Positions 40,381 to 49,395 are shown, counted from the stretch's first letter. The stretch: 64,000 bases of DNA from Enhydrobacter aerosaccus (GCA_903839865.1 CAIMEE010000525.1:27503-91502), one strand, 5' to 3'. Numbers and translations are program-made. Notes: a model not told the origin generated them from the letters alone.

Positions 40381-41458
40381 GGCAATCCTCCGCGCGCCAG
40401 CCGATCTCCAGTGCCGCCCCTTGTTCGAGCGTTGCCTGCCCGGCGCCATTGGGCAGCTTCGCCACGACATCCTCGCGGCCGAGCGTGCCCAGGCGCAGGC
40501 GCAACTGATCGCCCAGGAAGGAGACTTCGAGCAGCGTGGCCGGGAAGCAGTTGGCGCAGGAAGCGGCCGCCGCGCCCAGCACGATCTTCTCCGGGCGCAG
40601 CGCCACGTTGACCGCGGCGCCGGCCGTGCAAGCGCCGACGGCGGTCGCGATCACTTTCGCGCCGCCCGCGAGCGTCACCGCACACTGCCCGCCATCGCGG
40701 CTGGCGACGGTACCCAGCAAGGTGTTGCTCTCGCCCAGGAACTGCGCGACGAACAGGGACTCCGGCGCTTCGTAGAGTTGGCGCGGCGGCGCCACCTGGC
40801 GCAACTGGCCGGCACTGAAGACCGCCACGCGATCGGACATGGTCATCGCTTCGATCTGGTCGTGCGTCACGTAGACCATCGTGACGCCCAGCCGCGCGTG
40901 CAGGTGCTTCAGCTCGTACTGCATCTGCTCGCGCAGCTGGCGGTCGAGCGCGCCCAGCGGCTCGTCGAGCAGCACGAGCCTGGGCTCGAACACCAGCGCG
41001 CGCGCGACGGCCACGCGCTGCTGCTGGCCGCCCGACAGTTGCTGCGGCCGGCGGTCGGCCAGCCCCTCGAGCCGCACCATCGACAGCGCGCGCTTCACCT
41101 GGGTCGCGATCTCCGCGCCCGTCCTGCCGCGCACCTTGAGCGGAAAGCCGATGTTCTCGCCCACCGTCATGTTGGGAAACAGCGCGTAGTTCTGGAACAC
41201 CATGCCGATGCCGCGCTTCTCGACCGGCACATGCGTCACGTCGGCGCCGGCGACCAGGATGCGGCCGGCCGTCGGCTGCTCGAAGCCCGCCAGCATGGTG
41301 AGGGTGGTGGTCTTGCCCGAGCCCGACGGCCCCAGCAGCGTCAGGAACTCGCCCGTCTCGACGTCGAGGTTCAGCGCGCGCACGGCGTCGGTCTTGCCGT
41401 CGTAGCTCTTTCGAATGTCGATGAACCGGACCAGCGGTTCGGGATGCGCGGTGCTCAT
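40364..41458 (-). CDS. ABC transporter ATP-binding protein (PotA type)
   Basis: LLGPSGSGKTTTLTMLAGFEQPTAGRILVAG; LSGGQQQRVAVARAL; VTHDQIEAMTMSDR. Confidence 0.95.
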   Translation of the reverse strand: MSTAHPEPLVRFIDIRKSYDGKTDAVRALNLDVETGEFLTLLGPSGSGKTTTLTMLAGFEQPTAGRILVAGADVTHVPVEKRGIGMVFQNYALFPNMTVGENIGFPLKVRGRTGAEIATQVKRALSMVRLEGLADRRPQQLSGGQQQRVAVARALVFEPRLVLLDEPLGALDRQLREQMQYELKHLHARLGVTMVYVTHDQIEAMTMSDRVAVFSAGQLRQVAPPRQLYEAPESLFVAQFLGESNTLLGTVASRDGGQCAVTLAGGAKVIATAVGACTAGAAVNVALRPEKIVLGAAAASCANCFPATLLEVSFLGDQLRLRLGTLGREDVVAKLPNGAGQATLEQGAALEIGWRAEDCRALAD

Positions 41459-41510
41459 GCGTCGAGAATGGGGAAGACCTTTCGCCGCTGTCGAGCGAAT
41501 TCCGTGCCAG

Positions 41511-42041
41511 CTAGGCGTTGTCTTCGACCTGGTTCCGCGGGATGAGGAAGTTGATCAGGATGAGCTCGATTTTCTCTTCCCTGGTCAGGCTTTCGTATTC
41601 CTTGATCTCCGCCGGAGGCCAGGCAGTCTTGCCGGTGCTCATCATCTCCCAGGGTTCGCCCGGCGGGTCGAGCGGGTGGGCCGGGAAGTACTGCGCGGCG
41701 AAGACCAGGGCGCGATGCTCGGGGTCTGTCAGTTTCGGTTCGTCGCTCTCCTCCTCTTTTAAATAGGTACGATGCAGAGCAATCAGAGTCTTCTTGAAGT
41801 CGTCGGGTAGCGGCGCGACCGAATCGATCGTGCAGACAACGCTCTCGCCATGGAAATCTCTCTCCGCAATTCCCGCCCTGCGATCGAAATTCAAGTCGTA
41901 GACCGAGGTAACTGTTTGGCTGACGATCGTCCTATCCGTAACCTCGAGCGCGAGACAGATCAGGCTGGCGCCATTGGGCGACTTCGCATGAAAGAGATCG
42001 CCGGGAGCGATCTTTGCCAAGCTCGTTACGCGATCCGGCAT
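41511..42041 (-). CDS. Hypothetical protein, paralogue of adjacent 42043-42445 gene
   Basis: PGDLFHAKSPNGASLICLALEVTDRTIVSQTVTSVYDLNFDRR aligns with neighbour. Confidence 0.65.
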   Translation of the reverse strand: MPDRVTSLAKIAPGDLFHAKSPNGASLICLALEVTDRTIVSQTVTSVYDLNFDRRAGIAERDFHGESVVCTIDSVAPLPDDFKKTLIALHRTYLKEEESDEPKLTDPEHRALVFAAQYFPAHPLDPPGEPWEMMSTGKTAWPPAEIKEYESLTREEKIELILINFLIPRNQVEDNA

Positions 42042-42042
42042 A

Positions 42043-42445
42043 TCATGCTGGCGGCAGTGGGTTTTGTTTGTAGAAGTCGTGAGAAAAGAGGAATGCTCGT
42101 TTCTGATCTTCTGTCAGAGCGAAGTGCCCGGTCGGAGGTATCCAATTGGGATCTCTCGCTCGGCGCGATCTTACTTCTCGGTATTTCCGATCGAGGCCAA
42201 GATAAGGTGTCATGAATATCCTGAGGAAGCACAGCCACTGAAGTAATGACGAAGTCGAAAGGCGATCTTGCCGCCCCAGTGACTCTATCGAACTCGATGA
42301 TCTCTTGGACAGTTATGCTGCGCGCTAAGATCGTTGTCTTCGTTACCGACGTCACCATGCAGATACGCGTCGGACCGGCTTCGTCCTCGGCATCGAATAG
42401 ATCGCCATCGGCGAGTTTTTTGAGCATATCTTCGCGCGTAGCCAT
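42043..42445 (-). pseudogene. Frameshifted paralogue of the 41511-42041 gene
   Basis: 0-frame DGDLFDAEDEAGPTRICMVTSV..VLPQDIHDT; one extra nt near 42205 and the continuation YLGLDRKYREV.. aligns with the intact paralogue. Confidence 0.65.
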
Positions 42446-42502
42446 TCCGAATTTTATCGACTAAGTAATCGTTTTCAAACAATCCGGGGTAGTATTATTC
42501 AT

Positions 42503-42804
42503 CTATTTGGCCAGTAATTCGTAACGTCGCAGAATGAGATTCTGCTGACCGCCCGGCATGTTCTCGATTTTCAGGGTTTTTACTGCGCAGTCGCGACACA
42601 GGATGGTGACGTTGAAGTTGTAGGCGCCGGTCGTGCCCCAGCTTCCGCCTTGGCGGCAAATGCCTTCGCATCGAAGATCGCCAACAGCTGCAACTTTCGT
42701 GTCGGAGTCGCCGCCGAGTAAAGTGGGAGCCGGCTTCCAGTCGGAAGCAGGCGAGGAGGTCGGGGTGGATGTGTGCCAGCCCCATTCGAGGATTTTTTTG
42801 TCAT
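42503..42804 (-). CDS. Small cysteine-containing protein needing a -1 shift at an A7 tract
   Basis: ATG ACA AAA AAA then -1 gives MTKKILEWGWHTSTP..LRCEGICRQGGSWGTTGAYNFNVTILCRDCAVKTL..YELLAK* (100 aa). Confidence 0.55.
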
Positions 42805-42866
42805 GCGCGCGAACCTAGGCGAACTCGCGCGAATCTCCCATTACGGTCGTTACTGGAGCTAAAACG
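42802..42866. repeat. ~65-nt shared element, copy B
   Basis: Reverse complement gcgttttagctccagtaacgaccgtaatgggagattcgcgcgagttcgcctaggttcgcgcgcATG; plus strand encodes MRANLGELARISHYGRYWS* (42803-42862). Confidence 0.82.
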
Positions 42867-42886
42867 CTGGCCGGCGGTCGTTTTGG

Positions 42887-43855
42887 CTACTCAGGCTTGA
42901 TGCCATTCTCGCGAATGATCTTGCCCCACCGGACGGATTCGCTCTTCACGAAGGCGGCGAACTCGGGCTGCGGATTGCCGGCGGGTTCGGCGCCGAGTTT
43001 GGCCATTTGCGTCTTCACCGCGTCGCTGTTCAGGAGCTTGGCCAGCACGGCGTTCAGCTTCGCGACGATGTCGGCCGGCGTGTTCTTCGGCACGAAGATT
43101 CCATTCCAGCCGACCATCTCGTAACCCGGCACGCCCGCCTCCTGCATGGTCGGCAGGTCGGGGACCAGCGGCAGGCGCTTGGCGCTGGTGATGGCGAGCG
43201 CGCGCAGCTTGCCGTCCTTCACGTAGGGCAGCGTGCCGGGCACGTTCTCGATCATGAACGAGATCTGCCCCGCCATGAGATCGGCCAGCGCCGGCGCGCC
43301 GCCCTTGTAAGGCACATGCACGGCGTCGAAGCCGACCATCGACTTGAAGAGCTCGACCGCGAGGAACGGCGTGGCGCCCACGCCGCCCGAGCCGTAGTTG
43401 AGCGCGCCCTTCTTTTCTTTGGCGTAGGCGATGAATTCCTTCACCGTGGTGACCGGCAGCGACGGATGCACGACCAGCATCAGCGGCGCGGAGTTGACCT
43501 GCGTGACCGGCACGAGGTCGACCAGCGGATCGAAGGTCATGTGGGCGATGAGATAGGGCGCCACCAGCGCCGCCGTATTGCCCATCAGCATCGTGTAGCC
43601 GTCGGGGGCCGCCTTCACGACGATGTCGGCGCCGACAGTGCCGCCGGCGCCCGGACGATTGTCGACGACCACCTGCTGGCCGGTGGCTTCGCCCAGATGC
43701 TGGCCCACGATGCGCGCCATGATGTCGAGAATGCCTGCGCCCGCGGCGAAGGGCACGACGAGGCGCAACGGCCGCGTCGGCCAGGTCTGGGCCGAGGCGG
43801 TATGGGCGATGGCGAAGGTCGCGGCGGAGGTGAGAAGCAACTGTCGGCGGTTCAA
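42887..43855 (-). CDS. Bug/TctC family substrate-binding protein
   Basis: WPTRPLRLVVPFAAGAGILDIMARIV..VDNRPGAGGTVGADIVVKA; TTG start after AGGAG. Confidence 0.92.
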   Translation of the reverse strand: MNRRQLLLTSAATFAIAHTASAQTWPTRPLRLVVPFAAGAGILDIMARIVGQHLGEATGQQVVVDNRPGAGGTVGADIVVKAAPDGYTMLMGNTAALVAPYLIAHMTFDPLVDLVPVTQVNSAPLMLVVHPSLPVTTVKEFIAYAKEKKGALNYGSGGVGATPFLAVELFKSMVGFDAVHVPYKGGAPALADLMAGQISFMIENVPGTLPYVKDGKLRALAITSAKRLPLVPDLPTMQEAGVPGYEMVGWNGIFVPKNTPADIVAKLNAVLAKLLNSDAVKTQMAKLGAEPAGNPQPEFAAFVKSESVRWGKIIRENGIKPE

Positions 43856-43918
43856 GATTTTCTCCTGTGACGCCCCGTTGCTTGCAAGGTTTGCGCCGGG
43901 GTGAGGGCCTTCCGTTCC

Positions 43919-43993
43919 TTATGTCACAAGCAACGGATGGATATAACGACCGTAATAGGGATTTCGCGCAAGCGCGCCTAGGTTCGTGCGCAT
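43919..43993 (-). CDS. Candidate 24-aa leader peptide upstream of the TctC gene
   Basis: MRTNLGALARNPYYGRYIHPLLVT*; similar to the copy B peptide; 63 nt before the TctC start. Confidence 0.4.
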   Translation of the reverse strand: MRTNLGALARNPYYGRYIHPLLVT

Positions 43994-43994
43994 G
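43931..43994. repeat. ~65-nt shared element, copy C
   Basis: ataacgaccgtaatagggatttcgcgcaagcgcgcctaggttcgtgcgcATG. Confidence 0.78.
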
Positions 43995-44199
43995 CTGAAG
44001 ATTTCATCGTCACACCCATACGACATTGCCCTCCTCAGGATGGGGATCGAGGCTTGTCGACCGTTTAGCGGCGGTTTTCCGCCGTTATTGTTTTCTTGCG
44101 CAAAGGCGAGAAGCGAAGATGAATCAAGCCCGTAGCGTGGAGCGATCGCGTTCTCTCCGCTCCACACCGTATATAAACCGAGGAAACGGTCGCCCGATC

Positions 44200-45435
44200 T
44201 CAGGTGCTCTCGTTCGAGAGCACGTCGCCGAACAGCGCCCACTTCTCGCCGTCGAACTTGGCCAGGCGTACCGACTGGATCGGATAGAAGTCGGTGGCGC
44301 TGGTATTGATCTTGATGCCGGGCAGCAGCATCGGCACCTCGAGCTGGTGCATGCTGGCGGCCTGCTTCATCAGGTTGGCGCGCGTGAGGTTGTCGCCGCA
44401 CTGCGTCAGCACGTGGCGCATCGTGGCCGACACGGCATAGGCGTAGACGTTGCCCGAGTCGTCGGGATTGGCGTCGGGCAGGTACTTCTTCATCCACGCC
44501 TGCCATGCCTTGAAGTCGGCATGGTCCTTCCACTGCGGGTCGGTCGCGTCCTTGATGTACTGCGCGCTGATGATGCCGGTGCTGTTGTCGAAGCCCGCGG
44601 GCTTCAGCACTGCCGCCACCGAGGCCGAGACGTTGGCGAGATACTGGGTGGGCTTCCACTGCAGGTCGGCCACCTTGCGGATCGCCTGGGCCGCGGCCTT
44701 GGGAGCGCCGTCGTTGAAGAAGACGTTGGCGCCCGAGTTCTTGATCTGGATGATCTGGCTGTCGATCGTGGGATCGGTGACCTCGTAGCTCACCTTGGCG
44801 GTGACGAGATGCTGGTTCTCCCTGCCGAGACCGTCGAGGAAGCCGCCCGAGTAGTCCTTACCGGAATCGTCGTTCTGGTAGAGGATGCCGATGCGCAGGT
44901 CCTTGAGATTGTCCTTGAACAGGGCAAGCGCGTGCTTGGCGTAGATCACGGCCTCGGTGTGGTAGTCGGGCTGCCAGCCCATGGTCCACGGGAATTCCTT
45001 GGGCATGCCCCACTTGGAGGCGCCGGTCGCGACGAAGAGCTGCGGCACCTTCTTCTGGTTGAGGTACTTCTGCACCACGGTGTTGGTGGGCGTCCCGAGC
45101 AGCTGGTAGATCGCGAAGACCTGGTCGTCCTCGACCAGCTTGCGCACCATCTCGACGGTCTTGGGCGGCTGAAAGCCGTCGTCGTAGGTGATGAAGTTCA
45201 CCTTGCGGCCGTTCACACCGCCGCTGTCGTTCACCATGTTCCAGTAGGCGGCGATCGCCTTGCCGATCGTGCCGTAGGCCGACAGCGGCCCCGAGTAGGG
45301 GTTGGTGTGGCCGAGCTTGATTTCCTTGTCGGTGACGCCGGGATCGTACTTCTTCTGGGCGTAACCGATCCGTGGCGCAGCAAACGCGAACGCAGCACTA
45401 CCGGCCGCGAAAGCGCGGCGATTGATTTTGACCAT
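44200..45435 (-). CDS. Branched-chain amino acid-type ABC transporter substrate-binding protein
   Basis: YDPGVTDKEIKLGHTNPYSGPLSAYGTIGKAIAAYWNMVNDSGGVNGRKVNFITYDD. Confidence 0.93.
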   Translation of the reverse strand: MVKINRRAFAAGSAAFAFAAPRIGYAQKKYDPGVTDKEIKLGHTNPYSGPLSAYGTIGKAIAAYWNMVNDSGGVNGRKVNFITYDDGFQPPKTVEMVRKLVEDDQVFAIYQLLGTPTNTVVQKYLNQKKVPQLFVATGASKWGMPKEFPWTMGWQPDYHTEAVIYAKHALALFKDNLKDLRIGILYQNDDSGKDYSGGFLDGLGRENQHLVTAKVSYEVTDPTIDSQIIQIKNSGANVFFNDGAPKAAAQAIRKVADLQWKPTQYLANVSASVAAVLKPAGFDNSTGIISAQYIKDATDPQWKDHADFKAWQAWMKKYLPDANPDDSGNVYAYAVSATMRHVLTQCGDNLTRANLMKQAASMHQLEVPMLLPGIKINTSATDFYPIQSVRLAKFDGEKWALFGDVLSNEST

Positions 45436-45458
45436 CTTGTTTCCTCCAAACGACTTTT

Positions 45459-46610
45459 TTAGAGCAAGTGGCCGGCTCTTTCGGCTTTGGTACGCAGGTA
45501 ATTCTCGTTGTGCCCGTTCGCGGGGAAGGAGTGCGCGACCCTCTCGGCGACTTCGACGCCGTGACGCGTAAGGCCGCTGATCTTCTCCGGATTGTTGGTC
45601 AACAGCCGCACGCGCTTGATGCCCATGCGCAGCAGCATCGTGGCCGCCGGCGCATAGATGCGCTCGTCGGCGTCGAAGCCCAGCTGTTCGTTGGCGTCGA
45701 TCGTGTCGAAGCCGTCGTCCTGGAGTTCGTAGGCGCGCAGCTTGTTCACCAGGCCGATGCCGCGGCCTTCCTGCGCGAGATAGAGCAGCACGCCCGAACC
45801 CTGTTTGGCGATCTCGCCGATCGCGCTCCGGAGCTGCACGCCGCAGTCGCAGCGCAGCGAGCCCAGCAGGTCGCCGGTGAAGCATTCGGAGTGGAGACGG
45901 ATCAACACCGGCTCAATCGGGTTGATTTCGCCCACGACGATGGCGAGATGCTCCTTGCCGCCGTCGCTGGGGCGCCAGGCGAGGATGCGCGTGTTTTCCG
46001 CACCCTCGAGCGGCACGCGCGCCTGCGCCACCTGCTGCAGGTTGCGCGCGGCGCTCTCCTCGTAGTCGAGCACGTCGGCGGCATCGACGTAGATCAGGTC
46101 CTGGTCGCGCGCCCACTCGCGGCGCTTGTTGCCGGGATCGGCGCTGAGCGGTCCCAGCACCACCGCCGGCAAGAGCCGCGCGAGCTTCGCCAGTTCGATC
46201 GCCGTCTGGGCGATGACAGGCGCGTGACTGGCGACCGGCCGCGACAAATGGCGCAGCGCCACGTGGCGCCCGGCGCTTTCGGCTTCGTGCGGACGTAAAA
46301 TGATGTCGACCGGAACGCCTTCCGGCAGGTCGAGCGTGATCGGCTTGTTGGTATCGCCCATGCCGCCGGCGATGTGGGGCGGGATTTCCATGCCGATGGC
46401 CTCGGCGCGGCGCCGGGTCGTCACCAGAACGGGGGCTTCCTGGGCCAGGCCCTGCAGGCGTTGCAGTGCCGGTGTGCTGCAGGCTTCGGCGGCGATCACC
46501 AGGCCGCCGCTGCCGTCCTCGGCGCGCAAGACAACGATCCCGCCGCGCCGCAGCTCCGCCAGGGCGCGTTCCACGGAGGCCAGGGAGATGGCTGTGGGGT
46601 TAATGGCCAT
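45459..46610 (-). CDS. ribA: GTP cyclohydrolase II-like protein with N-terminal DHBP-synthase-like region
   Basis: PVLIRLHSECFTGDLLGSLRCDCGVQL; LYLAQEGRGIGLVNKLRAYELQ. Confidence 0.88.
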   Translation of the reverse strand: MAINPTAISLASVERALAELRRGGIVVLRAEDGSGGLVIAAEACSTPALQRLQGLAQEAPVLVTTRRRAEAIGMEIPPHIAGGMGDTNKPITLDLPEGVPVDIILRPHEAESAGRHVALRHLSRPVASHAPVIAQTAIELAKLARLLPAVVLGPLSADPGNKRREWARDQDLIYVDAADVLDYEESAARNLQQVAQARVPLEGAENTRILAWRPSDGGKEHLAIVVGEINPIEPVLIRLHSECFTGDLLGSLRCDCGVQLRSAIGEIAKQGSGVLLYLAQEGRGIGLVNKLRAYELQDDGFDTIDANEQLGFDADERIYAPAATMLLRMGIKRVRLLTNNPEKISGLTRHGVEVAERVAHSFPANGHNENYLRTKAERAGHLL

Positions 46611-46650
46611 GGCTTTCTTATTAGCATGGCGAGGCTTAAAGTAGATACCC

Positions 46651-47373
46651 ATGGACACAACAGTCGCCACCGCCGCCGCGGTCAACAATCGCGGCAAGAA
46701 GATCCTCCTGGTCGACGACGATCAGGCGTTGCGGACGGTCCTGGCCGAACAGCTGGACCTTTACGACGGCTTCACGACCATCCAGGTCGGCACCGCCGCG
46801 GAGGGTCTGGAGAAGGCCAAGCTCGCGCATTACGACGCGGTGCTGCTCGACATCGGCCTGCCCGACATGGACGGGCGCGAGCTGTGCAAGCTGATGCGCC
46901 GCCAGGGCGTGCGCGCGCCGGTGATCATGCTGACCGCGGCCGACAGCGACGCCGACACCATCCTGGGCCTCGAGTCCGGCGCCAACGACTACGTCACCAA
47001 GCCGTTTCGCATCAACGTGCTGCTCGCCCGCCTGCGCGCCCACCTGCGCCAGCACGAGCGCAGCGAGGATGCCGTGATGGCGATCGGCCCCTACGAGTTC
47101 CATCCAGCCGCCAAGATGCTGGTCGAGAAGGGCGGCAAGAAGAAGGTCCGCCTCACCGACAAGGAAGCCTCGATCCTGAAGTACCTGTTCCGTGCCGGCG
47201 ACCGTCCGGTCGGCCGCGACGTGCTGCTGAACGAGGTGTGGGGCTACAACGCCGGCGTCACGACCCACACGCTCGAGACGCACATCTATCGCCTGCGCCA
47301 GAAGATCGAGAAGGATCCCGCGGCTGCCGCGATCCTCATCACCGACCGCGGCGGCTATCGCCTGCAGCCGTAA
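46651..47373 (+). CDS. OmpR-family response regulator
   Basis: ILLVDDDQALRTVL; YDAVLLDIGLPDMDG; C-terminal winged helix THTLETHIYRLRQKIE. Confidence 0.93.
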   Translation: MDTTVATAAAVNNRGKKILLVDDDQALRTVLAEQLDLYDGFTTIQVGTAAEGLEKAKLAHYDAVLLDIGLPDMDGRELCKLMRRQGVRAPVIMLTAADSDADTILGLESGANDYVTKPFRINVLLARLRAHLRQHERSEDAVMAIGPYEFHPAAKMLVEKGGKKKVRLTDKEASILKYLFRAGDRPVGRDVLLNEVWGYNAGVTTHTLETHIYRLRQKIEKDPAAAAILITDRGGYRLQP

Positions 47374-47397
47374 GAAAAAACCCGACGGAGGACCGAC

Positions 47398-48465
47398 ATG
47401 TCCACCCAGCGTCTCTACGCGTTGCCGGTCGAGCTCACCGAGTGGAAGTTCGACGGCGCCACCGAAATCGCCTTCAACTGGGAATATGACGACGGCTCCG
47501 CGTCGCTGCTCGAGCTCTACGAAAAGGGCAAGCAGCAGCAGTGGGACGCGAGCACGCGTCTCGACTGGAGCCTCGAGCTCAATCCCGACAATCCGATGGA
47601 GCTGAAGGACGAGGCGATCTCGATCTACGGCACCGAGTACTGGAACAAGATGACGGAGAAAGAGCGGGCTTGGCTGCGCCTGCATCTCCAGTCGAACTCG
47701 ATCAGCCAGTTCATGCACGGCGAGCAGGGGGCGCTGATCGCGAGCGCCAAGATCGTCAGCACCGTGCCCGACATGAATGCCAAGTTCTACGCCGCCACGC
47801 AGGTGATGGACGAGGCGCGCCACGTCGAGGCCTACAAGCGGCTGCTGCACGAGAAGTTCAAGTGCGCCTATCCGATCAATCCCGCGTTGAAGACGCTGCT
47901 CGAGCAGACACTGACCGACCGCCGCTGGGACATGACCTATCTCGGCATGCAGGTACTGATCGAAGGGCTGGCGCTCGCGGCCTTCCAGTCGATCCGCGAC
48001 AAGGCGGGCAATACGCTGGCGGGCGCGGTGAACGCCTATGTCATGCAGGACGAGGCGCGGCATGTTTCGTTCGGGCGCCTGGCGCTGCGCGAATACTATC
48101 CGCATCTCAGCGATGCCGAGCGTGACGAGCGCGAGGAGTTCGTGGTCGAGGCGTTGGCCTTCATGCGCGACCGCTTCAACCAGTCCGAAGTCTGGGAGCG
48201 TCTCGGCCTGCCGGCCAAGGTGCTCGACGAGATCCACTACAATTCCAAGACCATGAACTCGTTCCGCGGCCGGCTGTTCAGCCGGGTCGTGCCGACGGTC
48301 AAGGACATCGGCCTGTGGGGGCCGCGCGTGCAGAAGGCCTTCGCCGAGATGGGCGTGATGGACTACGCCAAGATCGACGTGGTGCAGGTGCTGGAGAACG
48401 ACGGCAAGGTGGCCGAGGACTTCGACAAGAAGATGTTTGTCGAGAAGTCTATTGCTGCCGAATAG
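47398..48465 (+). CDS. Ferritin-like/R2-like diiron oxygenase-type protein, paralogue 1
   Basis: HGEQGAL, MDEARHVEAYKRL, LIEGLAL, MQDEARHVSFGRL carboxylate/His ligand pattern. Confidence 0.82.
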   Translation: MSTQRLYALPVELTEWKFDGATEIAFNWEYDDGSASLLELYEKGKQQQWDASTRLDWSLELNPDNPMELKDEAISIYGTEYWNKMTEKERAWLRLHLQSNSISQFMHGEQGALIASAKIVSTVPDMNAKFYAATQVMDEARHVEAYKRLLHEKFKCAYPINPALKTLLEQTLTDRRWDMTYLGMQVLIEGLALAAFQSIRDKAGNTLAGAVNAYVMQDEARHVSFGRLALREYYPHLSDAERDEREEFVVEALAFMRDRFNQSEVWERLGLPAKVLDEIHYNSKTMNSFRGRLFSRVVPTVKDIGLWGPRVQKAFAEMGVMDYAKIDVVQVLENDGKVAEDFDKKMFVEKSIAAE

Positions 48466-48470
48466 GCGGC

Positions 48471-49085
48471 CTAGAGAAAGACCACGACGATCAGCAATGC
48501 CGCCGGAATCAGCAGCGGCATCGACATCACCTTGATGAGCAAGGAGCCGGCCAGCGCACCGGCGAAGTAGCCGACCCAGGTCAGCATCAGCAGACGGGGC
48601 GTTGCGACCAGCGGCAGATGGCGTTTTTCCGCGAACCAGAGCTTGTCGAGCACGGCGTCGGCGATGCGGGCGATTGTGCCGGTCACGACCACGGTGCTGA
48701 CGGCGGTGGTGCCGAAGTGGGTGATCGCCGAGGCCTGAAGGCCCATCGCCAGTGCGGCGATCATCAATTCGATGTCATGCCCGACCGGCAGGAAGCCCAC
48801 GACGGCGAGCAGTGCGGCCTCGAGGAACAGCGGCACGGCGGCCTTGTGCGTCAGGCGCAGCAGCAGGCGGGCCAGCATGGCGCCCAGGAAGAAGGCCACG
48901 AGAGGAATGAAGCGATGGGCTGCGAGTTCCCAATGGCCATCGGCCAGCGCGATGCCCGCCAGCACCGTGTTGCCGGTCATGTTGGCGGCGAAGATGCCGC
49001 CCATGGTGAGAAAGCCCACGGCGTCGGCGAGGCCGGCGACGAGGGTGAGCAGCAGGGCCTGCAGGCGCGGGTGGCGCTCGCTCAC
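48471..49085 (-). CDS. YoaK/DUF1275 family membrane protein
   Basis: LTLVAGLADAVGFLTMGGIFAANMTGNTVLAGIAL. Confidence 0.9.
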   Translation of the reverse strand: MSERHPRLQALLLTLVAGLADAVGFLTMGGIFAANMTGNTVLAGIALADGHWELAAHRFIPLVAFFLGAMLARLLLRLTHKAAVPLFLEAALLAVVGFLPVGHDIELMIAALAMGLQASAITHFGTTAVSTVVVTGTIARIADAVLDKLWFAEKRHLPLVATPRLLMLTWVGYFAGALAGSLLIKVMSMPLLIPAALLIVVVFL

Positions 49086-49387
49086 CAGCCGCCGCGGTTG
49101 CCGGTCGTGAAGGAGAGCAGGCGGCCGTCGCGGAAGTCGAGCTGTGTGCGCGAGACCACGCCCCGATCGGGACCGTCCCATTCGACGGTCGATAGGTCGT
49201 CGTGCGTGACCTGCGTCCCCACTTGCGTCCCTGGGCAACCCATCACCGCGGTCGCCTCGTCGTAGCTCATGCCGCGCTTCAGGGCAGCGAGCTTGTCGGG
49301 AGTAGCCGAGCAGCTCGACGCGCAGCCCGTCGTCGACGCGGTGGCGGCAAGGACCAGAAGCAGGCTGGCGAGCGGCAGGGCCTTCAT
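49082..49387 (-). CDS. Small lipoprotein, SmpA/OmlA-like
   Basis: LAATASTTGCASSC lipobox; LAALKRGMSYDEATAVMGCPG. Confidence 0.6.
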   Translation of the reverse strand: MKALPLASLLLVLAATASTTGCASSCSATPDKLAALKRGMSYDEATAVMGCPGTQVGTQVTHDDLSTVEWDGPDRGVVSRTQLDFRDGRLLSFTTGNRGGW

Positions 49388-49395
49388 GGCGGACC

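Noticed and set aside
42495-42785. 96-aa track ORF on the minus strand
   Set aside because: Composition is Arg/His-rich and not protein-like; the overlapping frame reached by the A7 shift is far more convincing.
44027-44060. Partial match to the CTCAGGATGRGG dispersed repeat near 44.03 kb
   Set aside because: Too short and lacks a convincing inverted partner.
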